Assembly (NCBI GenBank): GCA_029783825.1
Contig: JAREIK010002957.1
Location: 1 to 64,000, forward strand
Length of the DNA stretch: 64,000 bases
Direction of reading: 5' to 3'
Source of the DNA: Sapria himalayana
Lineage: Eukaryota > Streptophyta > Magnoliopsida > Malpighiales > Rafflesiaceae
The notes beneath the pieces were generated by a model. It was not told the origin of the DNA, ran no database searches, and was given only the letters and a program-made list of their open reading frames with translations. Made by a program: the position numbers and the translations under genes. Of the stretch, positions 46,101 through 56,749 are shown one piece after another (within the stretch, counting starts at the first letter, position 1; every line of letters begins with the position of its first letter).

Positions 46101-46587
46101 TAGAGGTGTCATACGGGCCGGCCCAGCACGGCACGGCCCGTTTTTCACGTGCCCAGCCGTGCTACCGTGCCGTGCCGGGCACGGCACGGTTTTTTAAATT
46201 CGGGCACGGCACTGCCCATGGGCACGGCAAGGCCGTGCCGGCCCGCTCGGGCACGAGCCCACGGCAAGGCAGGGCAGGCGGGGCTGGGCGGGTCGGGTCT
46301 GTTTGGACCCGACCCGCGGTCTTTTTACCGGGGGCGAGGCCCGGTTGGGTCACGAGTCACGACTCAGTGAGTCGTGACCGTGAGTAGCGACTCGTGAGTC
46401 GCGACTCACGACGCAGGCACGCGTGCCGGCGTGCCGTGCCAAGGCACGGCACGGCACGTGCTTTGTTCGCCCGGGCACGGCACGAGCCCGGGCACGTTTT
46501 TTGATCGTGCCGGGCCGGCCCAGGCACGGCCGAACCGTGCCGTGCCTCGTGCTGGGCCGGGCCGACCCGGCACGTTTGACACCTCTA
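46101..46587. mobile_element. hAT-like MITE, CpG-rich
   Basis: The element begins TAGAGGTGTCATACGGGCC and ends with the reverse complement of TAGAGGTGTCAAACGTGCC. It is flanked by a perfect 8-bp duplication ATTGAATC (46093-46100 and 46588-46595), the hallmark of hAT insertion. The 487-bp interior is a dense mixture of GGCACGGCACG and GGCCGG words that form many internal inverted repeats. The open frames on both strands here are products of the GC-rich composition. No transposase is encoded. Confidence 0.9.
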
Positions 46588-46595
46588 ATTGAATC

Positions 46596-47459
46596 TAGTC
46601 ATATAAGAGATTAAGATTGAGACTATCCCATATATAGAGACAAGAGAATAGGAAACCCAAAAAATAGTTATACAATACAAATCTCTCAACATCAATCCTC
46701 AATAAAAGATTTATCGTAACTAGAAAAAATAATTTGGATCACCTTAATATTTTATGATAAGAACCAACAAAATATTCAACTCAACAATCTATTTTTTAAC
46801 ATTCTTATTCTTGTGTGAATACCTCGTATTCTAGTTGTGTATCTTCTCTTTAAAATTCAAGATTTCTACAACTTCATTTAAGTTTCTTGTTCATTCAAGA
46901 TTGTGACAAACCATATTAGATAAATTACATTTTTACTATGAAGATTAGATCTGATAGGAGGGTAATTAACTGGATGTCAAACTGATTATGAGATATTTTA
47001 CTCAGATGTATCATTGATGAGGTTGACTATTAGGACATATTAGGACATTTGAAGATTATTAAGATAATCTCAATCTTATTACTTGTCTCTTTTATGGTGT
47101 CTCATATGTAGGTTGTGCATTAGTTATATGAGAGAAATATATTGTTCTTATTATGACCTTGGATAGAAATTTATATGAAATAATCACCAAAATTTATAGT
47201 TCTAGAGAAAATAAGTTATATGTATAAACTTTGAAAGGCCTTGTATAAGCTAAAATAATCTTCAAAAGTTAGCTTCAACATATAAACTTTCATTATTATA
47301 TATTTTAAGATCTATAAATATACTTCTAAATATTCCTACTTCTATAGATATGGATTATTTTTGTTTAGATACAAGTAAATTAATTGATTCTATAACAAAT
47401 AAAAAAAACTTAGTTATCTAGTAGTCATTAGACTAGATATAACTTATAATGCAAACATA

Positions 47460-47460
<1 letters not shown>
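46596..47460 (+). pseudogene. Ty1/copia C-terminal RT relic
   Basis: On the plus strand ENKLYV followed by TLKGLV, AKIIFKS (about 47205-47275) resembles the YKLHKALYGLKQSPRAW block. LSYLVVIRLDITYNANI (about 47410-47460) matches LIYLTVTRPDISYAVNV, the block at the end of copia reverse transcriptase. The relic is cut by the (TA)n tract at 47462. A TATATAGA-containing stretch near 46630 could be leftover LTR but is not paired. Confidence 0.45.

Positions 47461-47461
<1 letters not shown>

Positions 47462-47522
<61 letters not shown>
47462..47522. repeat. (TA)n microsatellite, about 30 units
   Basis: An uninterrupted alternating TA run of about 60 bases between a copia relic and the 3' end of a LINE. 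Confidence 0.95.
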
Positions 47523-47526
<4 letters not shown>

Positions 47527-47679
47527 TTTTCCCCAAACATGCACATTTTTAGGGTGTTTTTCACATACTTAGATTTGTGAAGAATATTTTTAGTTTATTG
47601 ATCATTCAGACTTCAATATTAAATAGCTATTACAAATCATATATTATCATCATAATCATCATCTATCAAATTTTATCCC

Positions 47680-48260
47680 AACTATTTATGATTGGTTATA
47701 TGAATTTTATTTTTCCAATCAACTCTATTAAAAATCATGTCTACTCTCAACCATTTAGTTGTTAAATCAATATTTATGATTTTTAATCAACTTCTCAAAG
47801 GCATACCTTTAGTTCTTCATCCATTTATTCAAATTGTCTCACACTTCTTAATTAGTATACTAGGAGGTGTGCATTAGATGTGACCAAATCATTTCACACA
47901 TTTCTCCATTATCATATCATCTATAAAAATTATTTAAATATTCTTTCCAAAAATGTATTTTATAATTATATTATTCCTAGTATTACTACGTATCATATGT
48001 GAACCACAAAATTAAATCAATCAAACTTTATCCTAACTATTTTGGATGGGCCTTAGAGATCTTGTTATTTCAATCAATTTTATTTAAAAATAACACCTAC
48101 TCCCAACATCATTATTATCACTTATACCCAATTCCTTTTAAGACTCCCTTTAATTCTTTTTCAATCCACTATTTGAATAAATTCATACTTTCTAAAAATA
48201 CACAAGGAGGTTTATGTTGGATGTCGTTAAACCACCTCAAATAATTTTCTTGCATATTAT
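47680..48260 (-). repeat. Duplicated LINE 3' segment, offset about 343 bp
   Basis: The C-terminal block plus tail occurs twice, at about 47670-47930 and 48010-48270. Paired landmarks are TATCCTAACTATTT or TATCCCAACTATTT, the CATTTAGTT/CCCAATTCC blocks and GGAGGTGTGCATTAGATGTG against GGAGGTTTATGTTGGATGTC. Either two LINE insertions are nested, or the 3' end was duplicated. Confidence 0.6.
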
Positions 48261-48744
48261 CATATATATGAGTTATTTCAAAAGTTTTATTTCTAGGTCA
48301 ATATTTTCTAATCTTACTACACATTCATATTATCATTATCATCTCAACTATTCTCATCCCTTGTATATATTAGTTATTGTTAGCCCAATAATTAGTGTCA
48401 TAATTATATTATTGGTATAATAATTGTTTTATAAAATTTTGTATTTAATGTTCTTCTATCAAAAAGAACACCTAAAGTTATACTTAATTTAATTCACCCA
48501 TCATTAATACTATAAGATATATCTTTATCAATCATATTATATTTCTTTAATATGTAGTCTAGGTATTTGAAATTTCTAACTTTTTATGTGTCTTGCACAT
48601 CATTTTTGATTATAAAATCATCATCACTCATATCTATATGAAACTCATATTTAAACACTCACTTTTGCACTGATTAATCCTAAGTCCTTGATTCAAGTAT
48701 CACTCTTCATACTTCTAGTTTCCTACCTAAATATTTATCATTTG

Positions 48745-48800
48745 TCTTATCAAATAATATTATATCATCTACAATCAACATACACCAATATATGTGTTCC
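48745..48800 (-). pseudogene. LINE reverse transcriptase catalytic box
   Basis: HIYWCMLIVDDIILFDKTND on the minus strand preserves the paired aspartates of the RT palm in an otherwise interrupted gene. The preceding FKHGWIDKKK-like and INTNLFFC-like phrases are a degraded QGSALSPYLF block. Confidence 0.65.
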
Positions 48801-49361
48801 TGACCTTTTTTTTTGTCAATCCATCCATGTTTAAAACAAAAAAACAAGTTGGTGTTGATCTTTGATGAAGTCTATGACAACCAAAAATTCATGAGAATTT
48901 TCCTTAATTTGTCAACCTCAAAAATCTACTCTCATTCAAATCTTTGAATGGATCATAATATTCATTTGATATTTCTTTCTTGTATAATACTTACTAAATT
49001 AATTTTCTTGAGCCTGTCATAAATAAATAACTTTTTTCTTCTCCATATATATTTCTCAATTAATTTTTTGACAAAATAAATAACTTTCATAAATATATGT
49101 TATTTATTAATTCTCTAAAATTCTTATTTATCTTTTTTATCTATGTTAAAACACACTATCCTATATTTTTATCATGGTGTTAAATGTCCTAATAATTATT
49201 ACAATCTTAAGTATTTCTCTTATTCTTATATATGAGAATTAAAATATTTTATCTTTATCTATTTGACATCTTCTTAGTCCTCATGATCTTGTTAAAGATT
49301 TTTGTCAATAATATACGGCATATCTTGGGTGAGATATGCCTTATATTATTTAATTTTTCTT

Positions 49362-49518
49362 CTCCTACCTTCAAACTTCAATAAGGATATCATCGGATCC
49401 TAGGACTTTTCCTACCTTCAAACTTCAATAAGGATATCATCGGATCCTAGGACTTCTCCTACCTTCAAACTTCAATAAGGATATCATCGGATCCAAGGAC
49501 TTCTCCTACCTTCAACTT
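49362..49518 (+). repeat. 47-bp tandem repeat, three full units plus a partial
   Basis: Units start at 49364, 49411, 49458 and 49505 (CCTACCTTCAAACTTCAATA and so on, ending GGATCCTAGGACTT). The first two are nearly identical and the third differs at one or two positions. The unit lies in the LINE region encoding GSDDILIEV, so that motif is triplicated. Confidence 0.95.
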
Positions 49519-49930
49519 TCTAGAGCCCTTCTAACCTCATTAAGTACAACCTTAGCAACATATCTATGATTGTTCCACTCTCAATATTCAAATTGTATTA
49601 TATAATTTTTAAGATCATTGGACTATAGCATTCATCTATATTTGACTTCTTCATCTTTTAATAAGATTTAAGTCTAATAACATTATTTTTCTTCTCATTC
49701 ATCTTAACAAGCTTATTGGTATCGTATTTCCTCTTTTTATTTTTTAGTTTATTGTGTATCTCATTTTATGCCATAAAACTTAACTTCAATCATCACATTT
49801 TTAATTTACTTTTTTGGCCTCATTATACAACTTCTTATTGCATTCATTCATGTTTCTCTATATTTCTTAGGATACTTTTTTCTATTGAATAGTATATCTA
49901 CTACAAAATAATCTACTTTTTGATAGCCAA

Positions 49931-50328
49931 TTAATTGAAAGATTTAGATAATTATTACTAGATTGAGAGCAAAAATAAAAATAATCATAAAATCAATTAT
50001 TGAGTGAGCTCTTATAGATTCGACAATTACTCGTAGTCAATTTTTTAATTTCTAAATTGAATTCTTTATTTTGTGACCATTTGTTAGCACATCACATAAC
50101 TTTTAATCTGTATTTTATGAAAACTTATATGTCTATGAAAGACTTGTTTCTTAAAATTTTTACAAAGACCTTGAATACTCACATTAACAAATTCTCTTAA
50201 AGGAATGTATCAAATATGTATACACATCAATACGAGATAGGTCAGGTGTTGTGTAATATTAATTGTTCATGCCTTACATTGAGTGCTCCAAGTTGATAAA
50301 TTCTCATAAATATTTTGTATGTCTCCTT

Positions 50329-50335
<7 letters not shown>
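49931..50335. other. AT-rich spacer
   Basis: No gene recognised. It may contain eroded upstream LINE sequence. Confidence 0.4.

Positions 50336-50359
<24 letters not shown>
50336..50359. repeat. (CA)n microsatellite, left part of an interrupted tract
   Basis: A CA run that stops at the CACTA insertion. The tract resumes at 58047 with CACACACACACA. The two parts were one microsatellite before insertion. Confidence 0.85.
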
Positions 50360-51749
50360 CACCACAAGAAATTGTCTGTCTAGCTACGAAAATTTCGCCA
50401 AAAAAATAACCCCTAACTAATTTGTGAGGGACTAGCTAGGGAATAGCAAGAGATGTTTGATTTTATATTGAATGATAAATTTGTGATGGATTAGAGACGA
50501 AAATTTTCTATTGAAAAATATCATTAGTTAATATTGTCATAGATTTTGATGCAAAGAATAGCACAAATTTGCAACGACTTTAGAGACAAATTTTCTCTAG
50601 CTAATTAGCTCAAAAAAAACCCTCGCTAAATCATTATCTAACAATTTTTTTTACAATTATATATTAATAATAAGCGATTAGTCTTTAGATTATAATTTTC
50701 ACAAAATATATGCATTTTGCTAGGGATTTTTCCTTAGCTATTTAGCTCAGGATTAATTCCATCATTAATCTCTATTGAATTATTATTTTTTTGTTCTATA
50801 TATTATTTATTTTATATAGTAAAGGGTTTTCATGGTCTATGGATGAGGGGTCCTTGAAAGATGTATTCTCCTCATATAATTATAAAAATAGAATATTATA
50901 AATAAATAATTACAAAATATATATAAATACGAATAAAAAACTATAAATTAACTATTTATAGGATTATAAAATTTTAAAAATATTTAGAAAATAATATTTG
51001 ATTTAATTAATAAAGATATTTAAATATTTGTTTTAATAAAAACCTAAAATAATTGATTCTATAATTATAAACAATTTTAAAAATTTTTAAAATAAATAAA
51101 TGAACATACATAAATAATTGTATTAATAAAAACCTAAAATTATTATTTCTATGATTATAAAAAAAATATTTACAAAAAATCTAAATTAAAGAATAAACAA
51201 GTAAATATTTATATTAATAAAACTTAAAAAAATATGTTTATGATTATAAAATCTTTTCAAAAAATATTTACAAAAATATTAAATTATTAAAAGAACACTT
51301 CAAGTGATATAAAAAAAAATATCTCAAAGTACTTATTACAAGAACACTTCAAGTGTTTTTTTAGAGTTTCAAACATTTTTTAAAAATATTACTAATGATA
51401 TTTTTTTTGTACTAAAAACACAAAATAATTTTTTTTGCCTTATTAACACTTTTGAAAAGTACTTCCAAACTAACCCTAAGTTGATTTAAATTCAAGTTTT
51501 ATTTTTGCCCCTATTGAGTAAGATATTTAATATTAGTTTTTATATTCCATTATTAATAAAATAATAAATATATCTTTTTTATGATCTTCTTACTTAAAGT
51601 TAATTTAGGATTTTTATAAATTATTATATATATCAAATAATATGAAATTTTATGCCTATAAATTTATTTCATATTATATTTTTATAAATACAATGAATTC
51701 ATAAAACTTTATAACAATTATATATATATATATAATGGATATAAATAAA

Positions 51750-52330
51750 AACTTAAAACTCATTACACGGTTTCATAATAGTTCCTTTTGAGAAAGAACT
51801 ATGATGTACACCATTTCCTACAACAAGTCGTGAGCAAACATAAAAATCTAAAACTAACCTAAGATATTTTTTGTGCACTAGGTCATGAGCATTGCAAGTT
51901 GCCACTTCTAGTTTGATGGAGATAACAACTAATCTGGAGGTGAGGATGAGTGCTTTCGTAATCTTCAACCACATTCCCTATATGTATGTATTAATCCATG
52001 ATTCCATGATTGACTATCATAAGTTGATATATGATTTGCTATATGGCATGCCAATCGATGAATTTATAGCTAGATAGATGTAAACACGACCTTTGCATCT
52101 TCATTAATTGTTCACATAACATTTTTCATCAAATCAGCATTTATTGCATATGTCGGGCAATCTTTCCATTCAATCATAATTTGTAAATAGGTTTATCATC
52201 AACATTACCTATTATTATTTCCACATCAGAGGAATCTCGCATCTCTAATGTTGGAGGCTTTATGTATTTCCACATCACAAGAATCATGCATCACAGAAAT
52301 CCCACATCACAGGAATCCTACATCGATGTT
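51750..52330. other. Spacer between CACTA 5' region and HD-Zip relic
   Basis: Overlapping small frames on both strands (51753-51974 minus; 51892-52077 plus) have no domain. From about 52215 to 52340 short repeats of CACATCA.AGGAATC (at least four) form a degenerate tandem patch. Confidence 0.4.
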
Positions 52331-52339
52331 AGTTGTTAT

Positions 52340-53179
52340 TTTTCCACATCACACGGCCTCCCATTGCAGTGTTGGAGGCTGTTAAAGTGGGTGGCTGTTC
52401 CTTTGGGATTAAATAACAAGCCTCTTCACTACTTATCAAACTATGCTCTGCAATCTTCACCAGTTGGTTTGAGTACGCGAGTTTAGAAAACAACAGGAAA
52501 TTCATGGAGGAAGGTGATGATGATCTGCAGCTTTTCAACCTGATAGAAGAAATCCCAGGATTCGAACTATTATCATTTTTAGGATCGCACTCGAATCACT
52601 ATTTGATGATCCACTCTTCAACTCTTTCCCGTCTATTTCTGGTAAAAGACTTTCCCTCTTGTTGAACAAGCTACTGTTCTCCGAGTTTTCAGCATCAAGT
52701 TGTATCTTCAGTTCCCTAATCTATATTATCAAGGCTTCGTGATAATGATTATGGGCTTCATAATTGAGCTTCAGTGAGTCATAATTCACTATCAGGATGC
52801 CATAATCATTCTCGAATTGCTTGGTTTTCTACCTAGCATGGCGGTTTTGGAATTAAACAGCTATTTGTCTTGGCTACAAGCCAAGTTAATGAACCAATTT
52901 GTTCTTCCTTTCTAGTTCAAGCTTGTGCTCCATTTCAAAGTAATTCTCCAATTCCTTCACTTTATCTATTATTAGGCATCTCTTCTTTTCTCCACTCCCA
53001 TAACTTAATTCTTCTATACATCCGTCTTCATCAAATCCATCAAAAAACATAGGTAATTCTTTTATGCAAACATGATTGTTGTCGTTGTTGCTACTTAGAC
53101 TAGAAACATTTTACTCTACTATAGATGGGCATACTGAAATGAAAGCACAAAGGGGATCAGAGCTGGAAAATCTCTTCAT
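52340..53179 (-). pseudogene. Captured class I HD-Zip transcription factor gene copy
   Basis: One reading frame on the minus strand, broken by stops, follows an HD-Zip I protein from end to end. The start MKRFSSSDPLCAFISVCPS is the usual N-terminus. GFDEDGCIEE precedes the homeodomain: GEKKRCLIIDKVKELENYFE, MEHKLELERKNKLVH, LGL, PRQIAV, FQNRHAR, KTKQ. The leucine zipper follows (NDYGIL, NYDSLKLNYEAH, IRELKIQLDAEN). After one frameshift near SDSSAIL, the C-terminal blocks NDNSSNPGISS, SSSPSSMNF and VKIAEHSLISSEEACYLIPKEQPPTL match the conserved tail ending EEACNFFSDEQAPTL. At least five in-frame stops occur, several where family members have Gln or Trp. I see no intron. Homeodomain proteins of this class bind CAATNATTG-type DNA as dimers. 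This copy cannot. Confidence 0.85.
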
Positions 53180-53688
53180 CAGAGGAGAGAAATGAAACAC
53201 CCTTGAACTAGATCTAGGGAAAATCAAAGGATGTGAATAGGGGAGCACTAGGTATTATTTTGAAAGCAAGAATGACAAGGTATAACATTTATCTTGCTTC
53301 ACAGCCCACAGAAGTTTTTGTGCAAAAAGGCAGGCAAGTTCACTGTATGTAACTTGTACAACCACGTCCTCTTGTCCAATCAATATTTCTTCTTTTTTTT
53401 TTCATTTCTGCTCACTCTATGCCCATCTAAATCAGGAAAAAAATGGTTTGATGGAGAAAATAGTAGTAGAAAAACTTGCTGGACAATCTGTAAGCTCCAC
53501 TACATCTAGCCTCTAGAGAAAGTAGTAATGACTGGGGGATATTATTCATGTTATCTATAAGTGATAATCACTGCCTGGATCTATTTTTGCTGCATACAAT
53601 CCTCACGATCAACTAAATTAATTTTGAAATATTGTTGAATTGGAATAATCAGGTTCACCTTTTATTAATCACCACCTAATAATTTTTA
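53180..53688 (-). other. Probable captured 5' flank of the HD-Zip gene
   Basis: Moderate GC content continues for about 350 bases upstream of the HD-Zip start codon, with pyrimidine-rich stretches on the plus strand (near 53385-53410). It may be captured leader or promoter. Two short plus-strand frames (52870-53052, 53294-53509) are antisense or chance. Confidence 0.35.
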
Positions 53689-54200
53689 CAAACTAAAAAG
53701 ATATGTCAGAATTCTATCCGTATCATATATTTTTATGATGATATAAGTTCAATTCAAGAATTTAATAACTATTATCTACCATATAATGATGGAAGTTCAA
53801 CTATTATTTATGTTTTGATGATACTTTTTTATGATAAGTTATTTTGATAAGCTATTTTGATTATAAACTTAGTCTTAAAAATCAGGTATTGCATTTAGGA
53901 ATTGAAAATAAGAAGACTGAATCAAAAAGTGACGCAGAGAAGCTATCTCATTAATACATATTTATTTTTCCTTGACTTTTACCAATGTTAATATGGCTTC
54001 CAACTTATTTTAGGTGACACTTAAGAGTTAATGAAAATTATTAGTAGGCAAACTTTCATCATTAAAAAATATCAAATCATATATAAAAGTTGAATTTATG
54101 TAATTACATGGTAAATAGTAGTTATTAAGTTCTTGAATTGAACTTCCTTCATTGTAAAAATATATGATACTATTAGGATTATGGCCTATATTTTAGTTTG
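53689..54200. mobile_element. Foldback MITE with long inverted arms
   Basis: About 110 bases at the left (CAAACTAAAAAGATATGT, GTATCATATATTTTTATG, AAGTTCAATTCAAGAATTTA, TTACCATATAAT-like) are reverse complementary to 54090-54200, with good agreement over the GTTCAATTCAAGAA and TATCATATATTTTT blocks. The loop of about 300 bases is AT-rich and noncoding. No clear target duplication was seen, so the superfamily is open. Confidence 0.7.
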
Positions 54201-54986
54201 GATGTCATTAATCTAATTAGTTAGATAGTTTAATGACAAAAAACATAATGAAAAAATGAAGTAAAATTATTTCTATGTTTGTATTTGAGGTTTATAGTCT
54301 TTTTTTGAAGGTGTTCAATTTCTTCATGTGTATTTGATTAATTTTAAGATATTTTTTTGTGATAAAATCTTTTAGTTATCAATATGACTAAAAAATATAA
54401 TATTGAAGAAGTGATGAAAATCATTGATATGAAATAATTAAATTCAATTTCAATTACCTCCATTGATAAAAATCCTTAAAGAGACATCAATAATTCCATA
54501 CAAGATAAGATAAATTTATGCTACAATTAACTTTATATATTTCATTTATATACTTGAAATCAGTTATATTTTAGGATTAGGAAGGCTCATCTCATTTTTC
54601 CATGGTTTATAATATTATGTTTTATTTTATGTTTGTATTTATGTATTATGAATGGGAGCAACCATGAATCAACTCATGTAATATCTTAATTTGACTAGTC
54701 CTTTCTTTATATAAGGTATTAGTTTTTATACATTTTTGTTGTTTGATTTTATTATGTTATTTTTTTGTTTGTTTTTTGTATGGTATCATATATAAATTTT
54801 TAGAGAAAATAAAACTTATGTCTTATGCTTAATGTGATATATGTGTATGTGAAATATTAATATTTCGACAGCCTTATCTTTTAAAATTGGGGAGTTTGTA
54901 TTTGATAAGTTTATAACATGAGATCTATTTTTATTTGATGAAAATATTTTCTCTCACTAATGTATGGCTTGTGTGTGTGTCACACA
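54201..54986. other. AT-rich interior of the CACTA element
   Basis: No coding potential or repeat recognised. Confidence 0.45.
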
Positions 54987-54994
54987 CAAACACA

Positions 54995-55565
54995 TAGAGT
55001 GTCAACCGGGCCGGGCCGGCCCGGCCTGGCACAAGGCACAACACGATTCGGGGATGCATGGGCCGGCCCGGCATGGAAATTTCCCGTGCCCAGGCTCGTG
55101 TCGTGCCCGACCATGGCACTATCGTGCAGTGTCGTGCCTGGCCCGGCAAGGTACCATGGCCCGTTGGCACGGTACCCTACCGGAATCAAATTTTTTAAAA
55201 ATTAGTGTTAAGCGGCACCAAGACCTTAATTTTTTTTAATTAGGGTTTCGGGCGCGCCCAATTCCTAATTTTTTTTAAAATTAAGGTTTCGAGCGCACCG
55301 AAATCCTATTTTTTTTTAAATTAGGGGTTCGGCACGACGGCGTGCGCAGAAACCTTAATTTTTTTTAATTTAGGGTTCGGCCTGACCGGGCCGAACCCGG
55401 CGAATCATGTCGCGGGCCCGTGCCGGGCTGAACCCCCACAAAACCATGTCAGGCCAGGCACGGCACGGTTAGTGTACCGTGCCGTGCATGGCCCGGCACG
55501 AAAGCATGGTCGGGCCTGAAAAAAATGGACCAGGCTAGCCCGTCACGTTCCGTTTGACACCTCTA
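54995..55565. mobile_element. Second hAT-like MITE, nested in the CACTA element
   Basis: The left end TAGAGTGTCAACCGGGCCGG and right end (reverse complement) TAGAGGTGTCAAACGGAACG are close relatives of the 46101 element, with one base deleted on the left. Flanks CAAACACA and CACACACA agree at 7 of 8 positions. The interior has GGCACGG and GGCCCGGC words plus a four-unit tandem array. Open frames on both strands reflect the GC-rich composition and do not encode transposase. Confidence 0.8.
55185..55395 (+). repeat. Tandem array of about 55-60-bp units in the MITE
   Basis: Four successive units have the pattern CCTTAATTTTTTTTAATTAG, GGTTTCGGGC or GGTTCGGC, then a GC-rich half (GCGCGCCCA, GAGCGCACCG, CACGACGGCG, CTGACCGGG). 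Runs of T alternate with GC-rich segments. The first MITE lacks this array. Confidence 0.75.
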
Positions 55566-55639
55566 CACACACACATATATTATCATAAATTGGTAGAGAC
55601 AAATATATTGTTATATCAATTTATGTGATTATTACTATG

Positions 55640-56330
55640 ATCATTATGGTACAAGTGAAAGAGGTATGTAGTGTGAGTGTTAATACAAAGGCAAGTTCTT
55701 TAGTTTCCGGTATCTAGTATTGAGGGAGAAACCATAGTGGTGGTAGAGAAAGTTGGCATGTGTTCCGTACCTAATTGCTCTCTAAATATCAGACGTGGCG
55801 TATTACATTCACCCCTTCACGGAATGCTACGAGTTTGGGGATGTGATCTACTTTATTTCTGGGGCAATCATAAGGTTGTCGGTGTGGTTCTTCATGGTCT
55901 ACTACTACTTTGCTTACATCAGAATTGTGAAGAGGAAGGCATCTTGTCTAGTTTCATCTCATGATGGGCATGCTCTTAAAAATTTCCTTGCAGGTGACGT
56001 GGTACACTAGTAACTTTGTTCCACTCATACACTATGTCAGCACGCTCGGCTTGTATTACTAGGCAGGGGTTGGGTTGGAACATGTTCTCCTATTGTTGCA
56101 CTGCATAAGGAGTGCCCTAGCTGGCAGGTACGTTCACATTTCTTATGTTTTTCATGTTGCTCGTGTTCACACTTTTTAATATATGCGGCTACCAACACCC
56201 ATTCTAGGCGTGCTATTCCCCCTCTTCTCATTCTAAGTGCTGCTGCATTTACTGCTGGTAAGACAAATATTCGTGATTTCATTTAACTAGTATAAGCTTA
56301 TTTTTTTAAAGTAGCAGCTAATGGTGAGGA
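55640..56330 (+). pseudogene. Unidentified gene fragment encoding hydrophobic segments
   Basis: A stretch of normal genic base composition. One frame (to 56008) reads PFTECYEFGDVIYFISG, then IIRLSVWFFMVYYYFAYIRI and VKRK, a probable membrane-spanning helix followed by basic residues. A splice-donor-like AGGTGACG lies near 55993. Further phrases ([28 protein letters not shown]) continue to about 56270 in other frames. I do not recognise the family. Its position inside a CACTA element that also holds an HD-Zip copy suggests a second captured host fragment. Confidence 0.35.
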
Positions 56331-56745
56331 TGACCCCCTCTTTTTTTAATGCCACATCTTAAAAGGAATAATAATTGTAGAATGTTGATTTATCTTATAT
56401 CATTGCAAATGTGATGTGTAAAAAATTGTAAAATATTCATAAAATAAACAATTATTTTTTTGAGAATTATTTTTGTTCCCATTAATTATATTTTACTAAT
56501 GATTTGCTTTTTGATAATCAGTCTCACTTCCACTATCATTATATGATCATGGAAGATTGAACTATCGTGAGAGACAAAAAGGCTGATTCAACTCGATCAC
56601 AATCAGAACCTTTGATACTATTATCATCATTCTTAAATAAATTACAAAGAACATATGCACTCTACATATGGAGGAATTAAAAAAACTATGGGTAAGAATG
56701 TTCCAACTATTTGATTAATTTCTTTTGATCATTCTGAAAGTATGA
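56331..56745. other. AT-rich spacer in the CACTA element
   Basis: No gene recognised. It may hold an intron between transposase-like pieces. Confidence 0.35.
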
Positions 56746-56749
56746 TTGC

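Larger units (their letters stand above)
47637..49930 (-). mobile_element. RTE-type LINE, 5'-truncated and degraded
   Basis: Read on the minus strand, the order fits an RTE LINE. A motif GSDDILIEV (about 49395-49420) corresponds to VGPDDIPIEVW before the RT fingers. The upstream KLVKMNEKKN-like block (about 49690) matches KLAKIRERK. WCMLIVDDIILFDKTN (about 48745-48795) is the RT catalytic box of the WCMLFADDIVLIDET type. YLRWFNDIQHKPP (about 48210-48245) and KWFGHI (about 47895) match RLRWFGHVQRRP. VDWKNKIHIT (about 47690) matches EWRKRIHVADP. The 3' end has the TATGAAT/GGTTATAT word and an ATGATGATTATGATGATA-type tail typical of RTE. The endonuclease is missing or unrecognisable. Many stops are present. 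Confidence 0.7.

Noticed and set aside
46079..46614. Several Arg/Pro/Ala-rich open frames on both strands
   Set aside because: They lie entirely in the GC-rich hAT-like MITE and occur in many frames because stop codons are rare in such composition. No domain is present.
49362..49518. Regular 47-bp repeats considered as a CRISPR-like array
   Set aside because: Units are contiguous without unique spacers, in a plant LINE. This is a simple tandem repeat.
54931..55239. Overlapping Pro/Gly/Arg-rich open frames
   Set aside because: Same explanation: the second GC-rich MITE. The frames cross its terminal repeat.
56037..56282. 81-codon minus-strand frame
   Set aside because: Antisense to the unidentified fragment and no motif seen.
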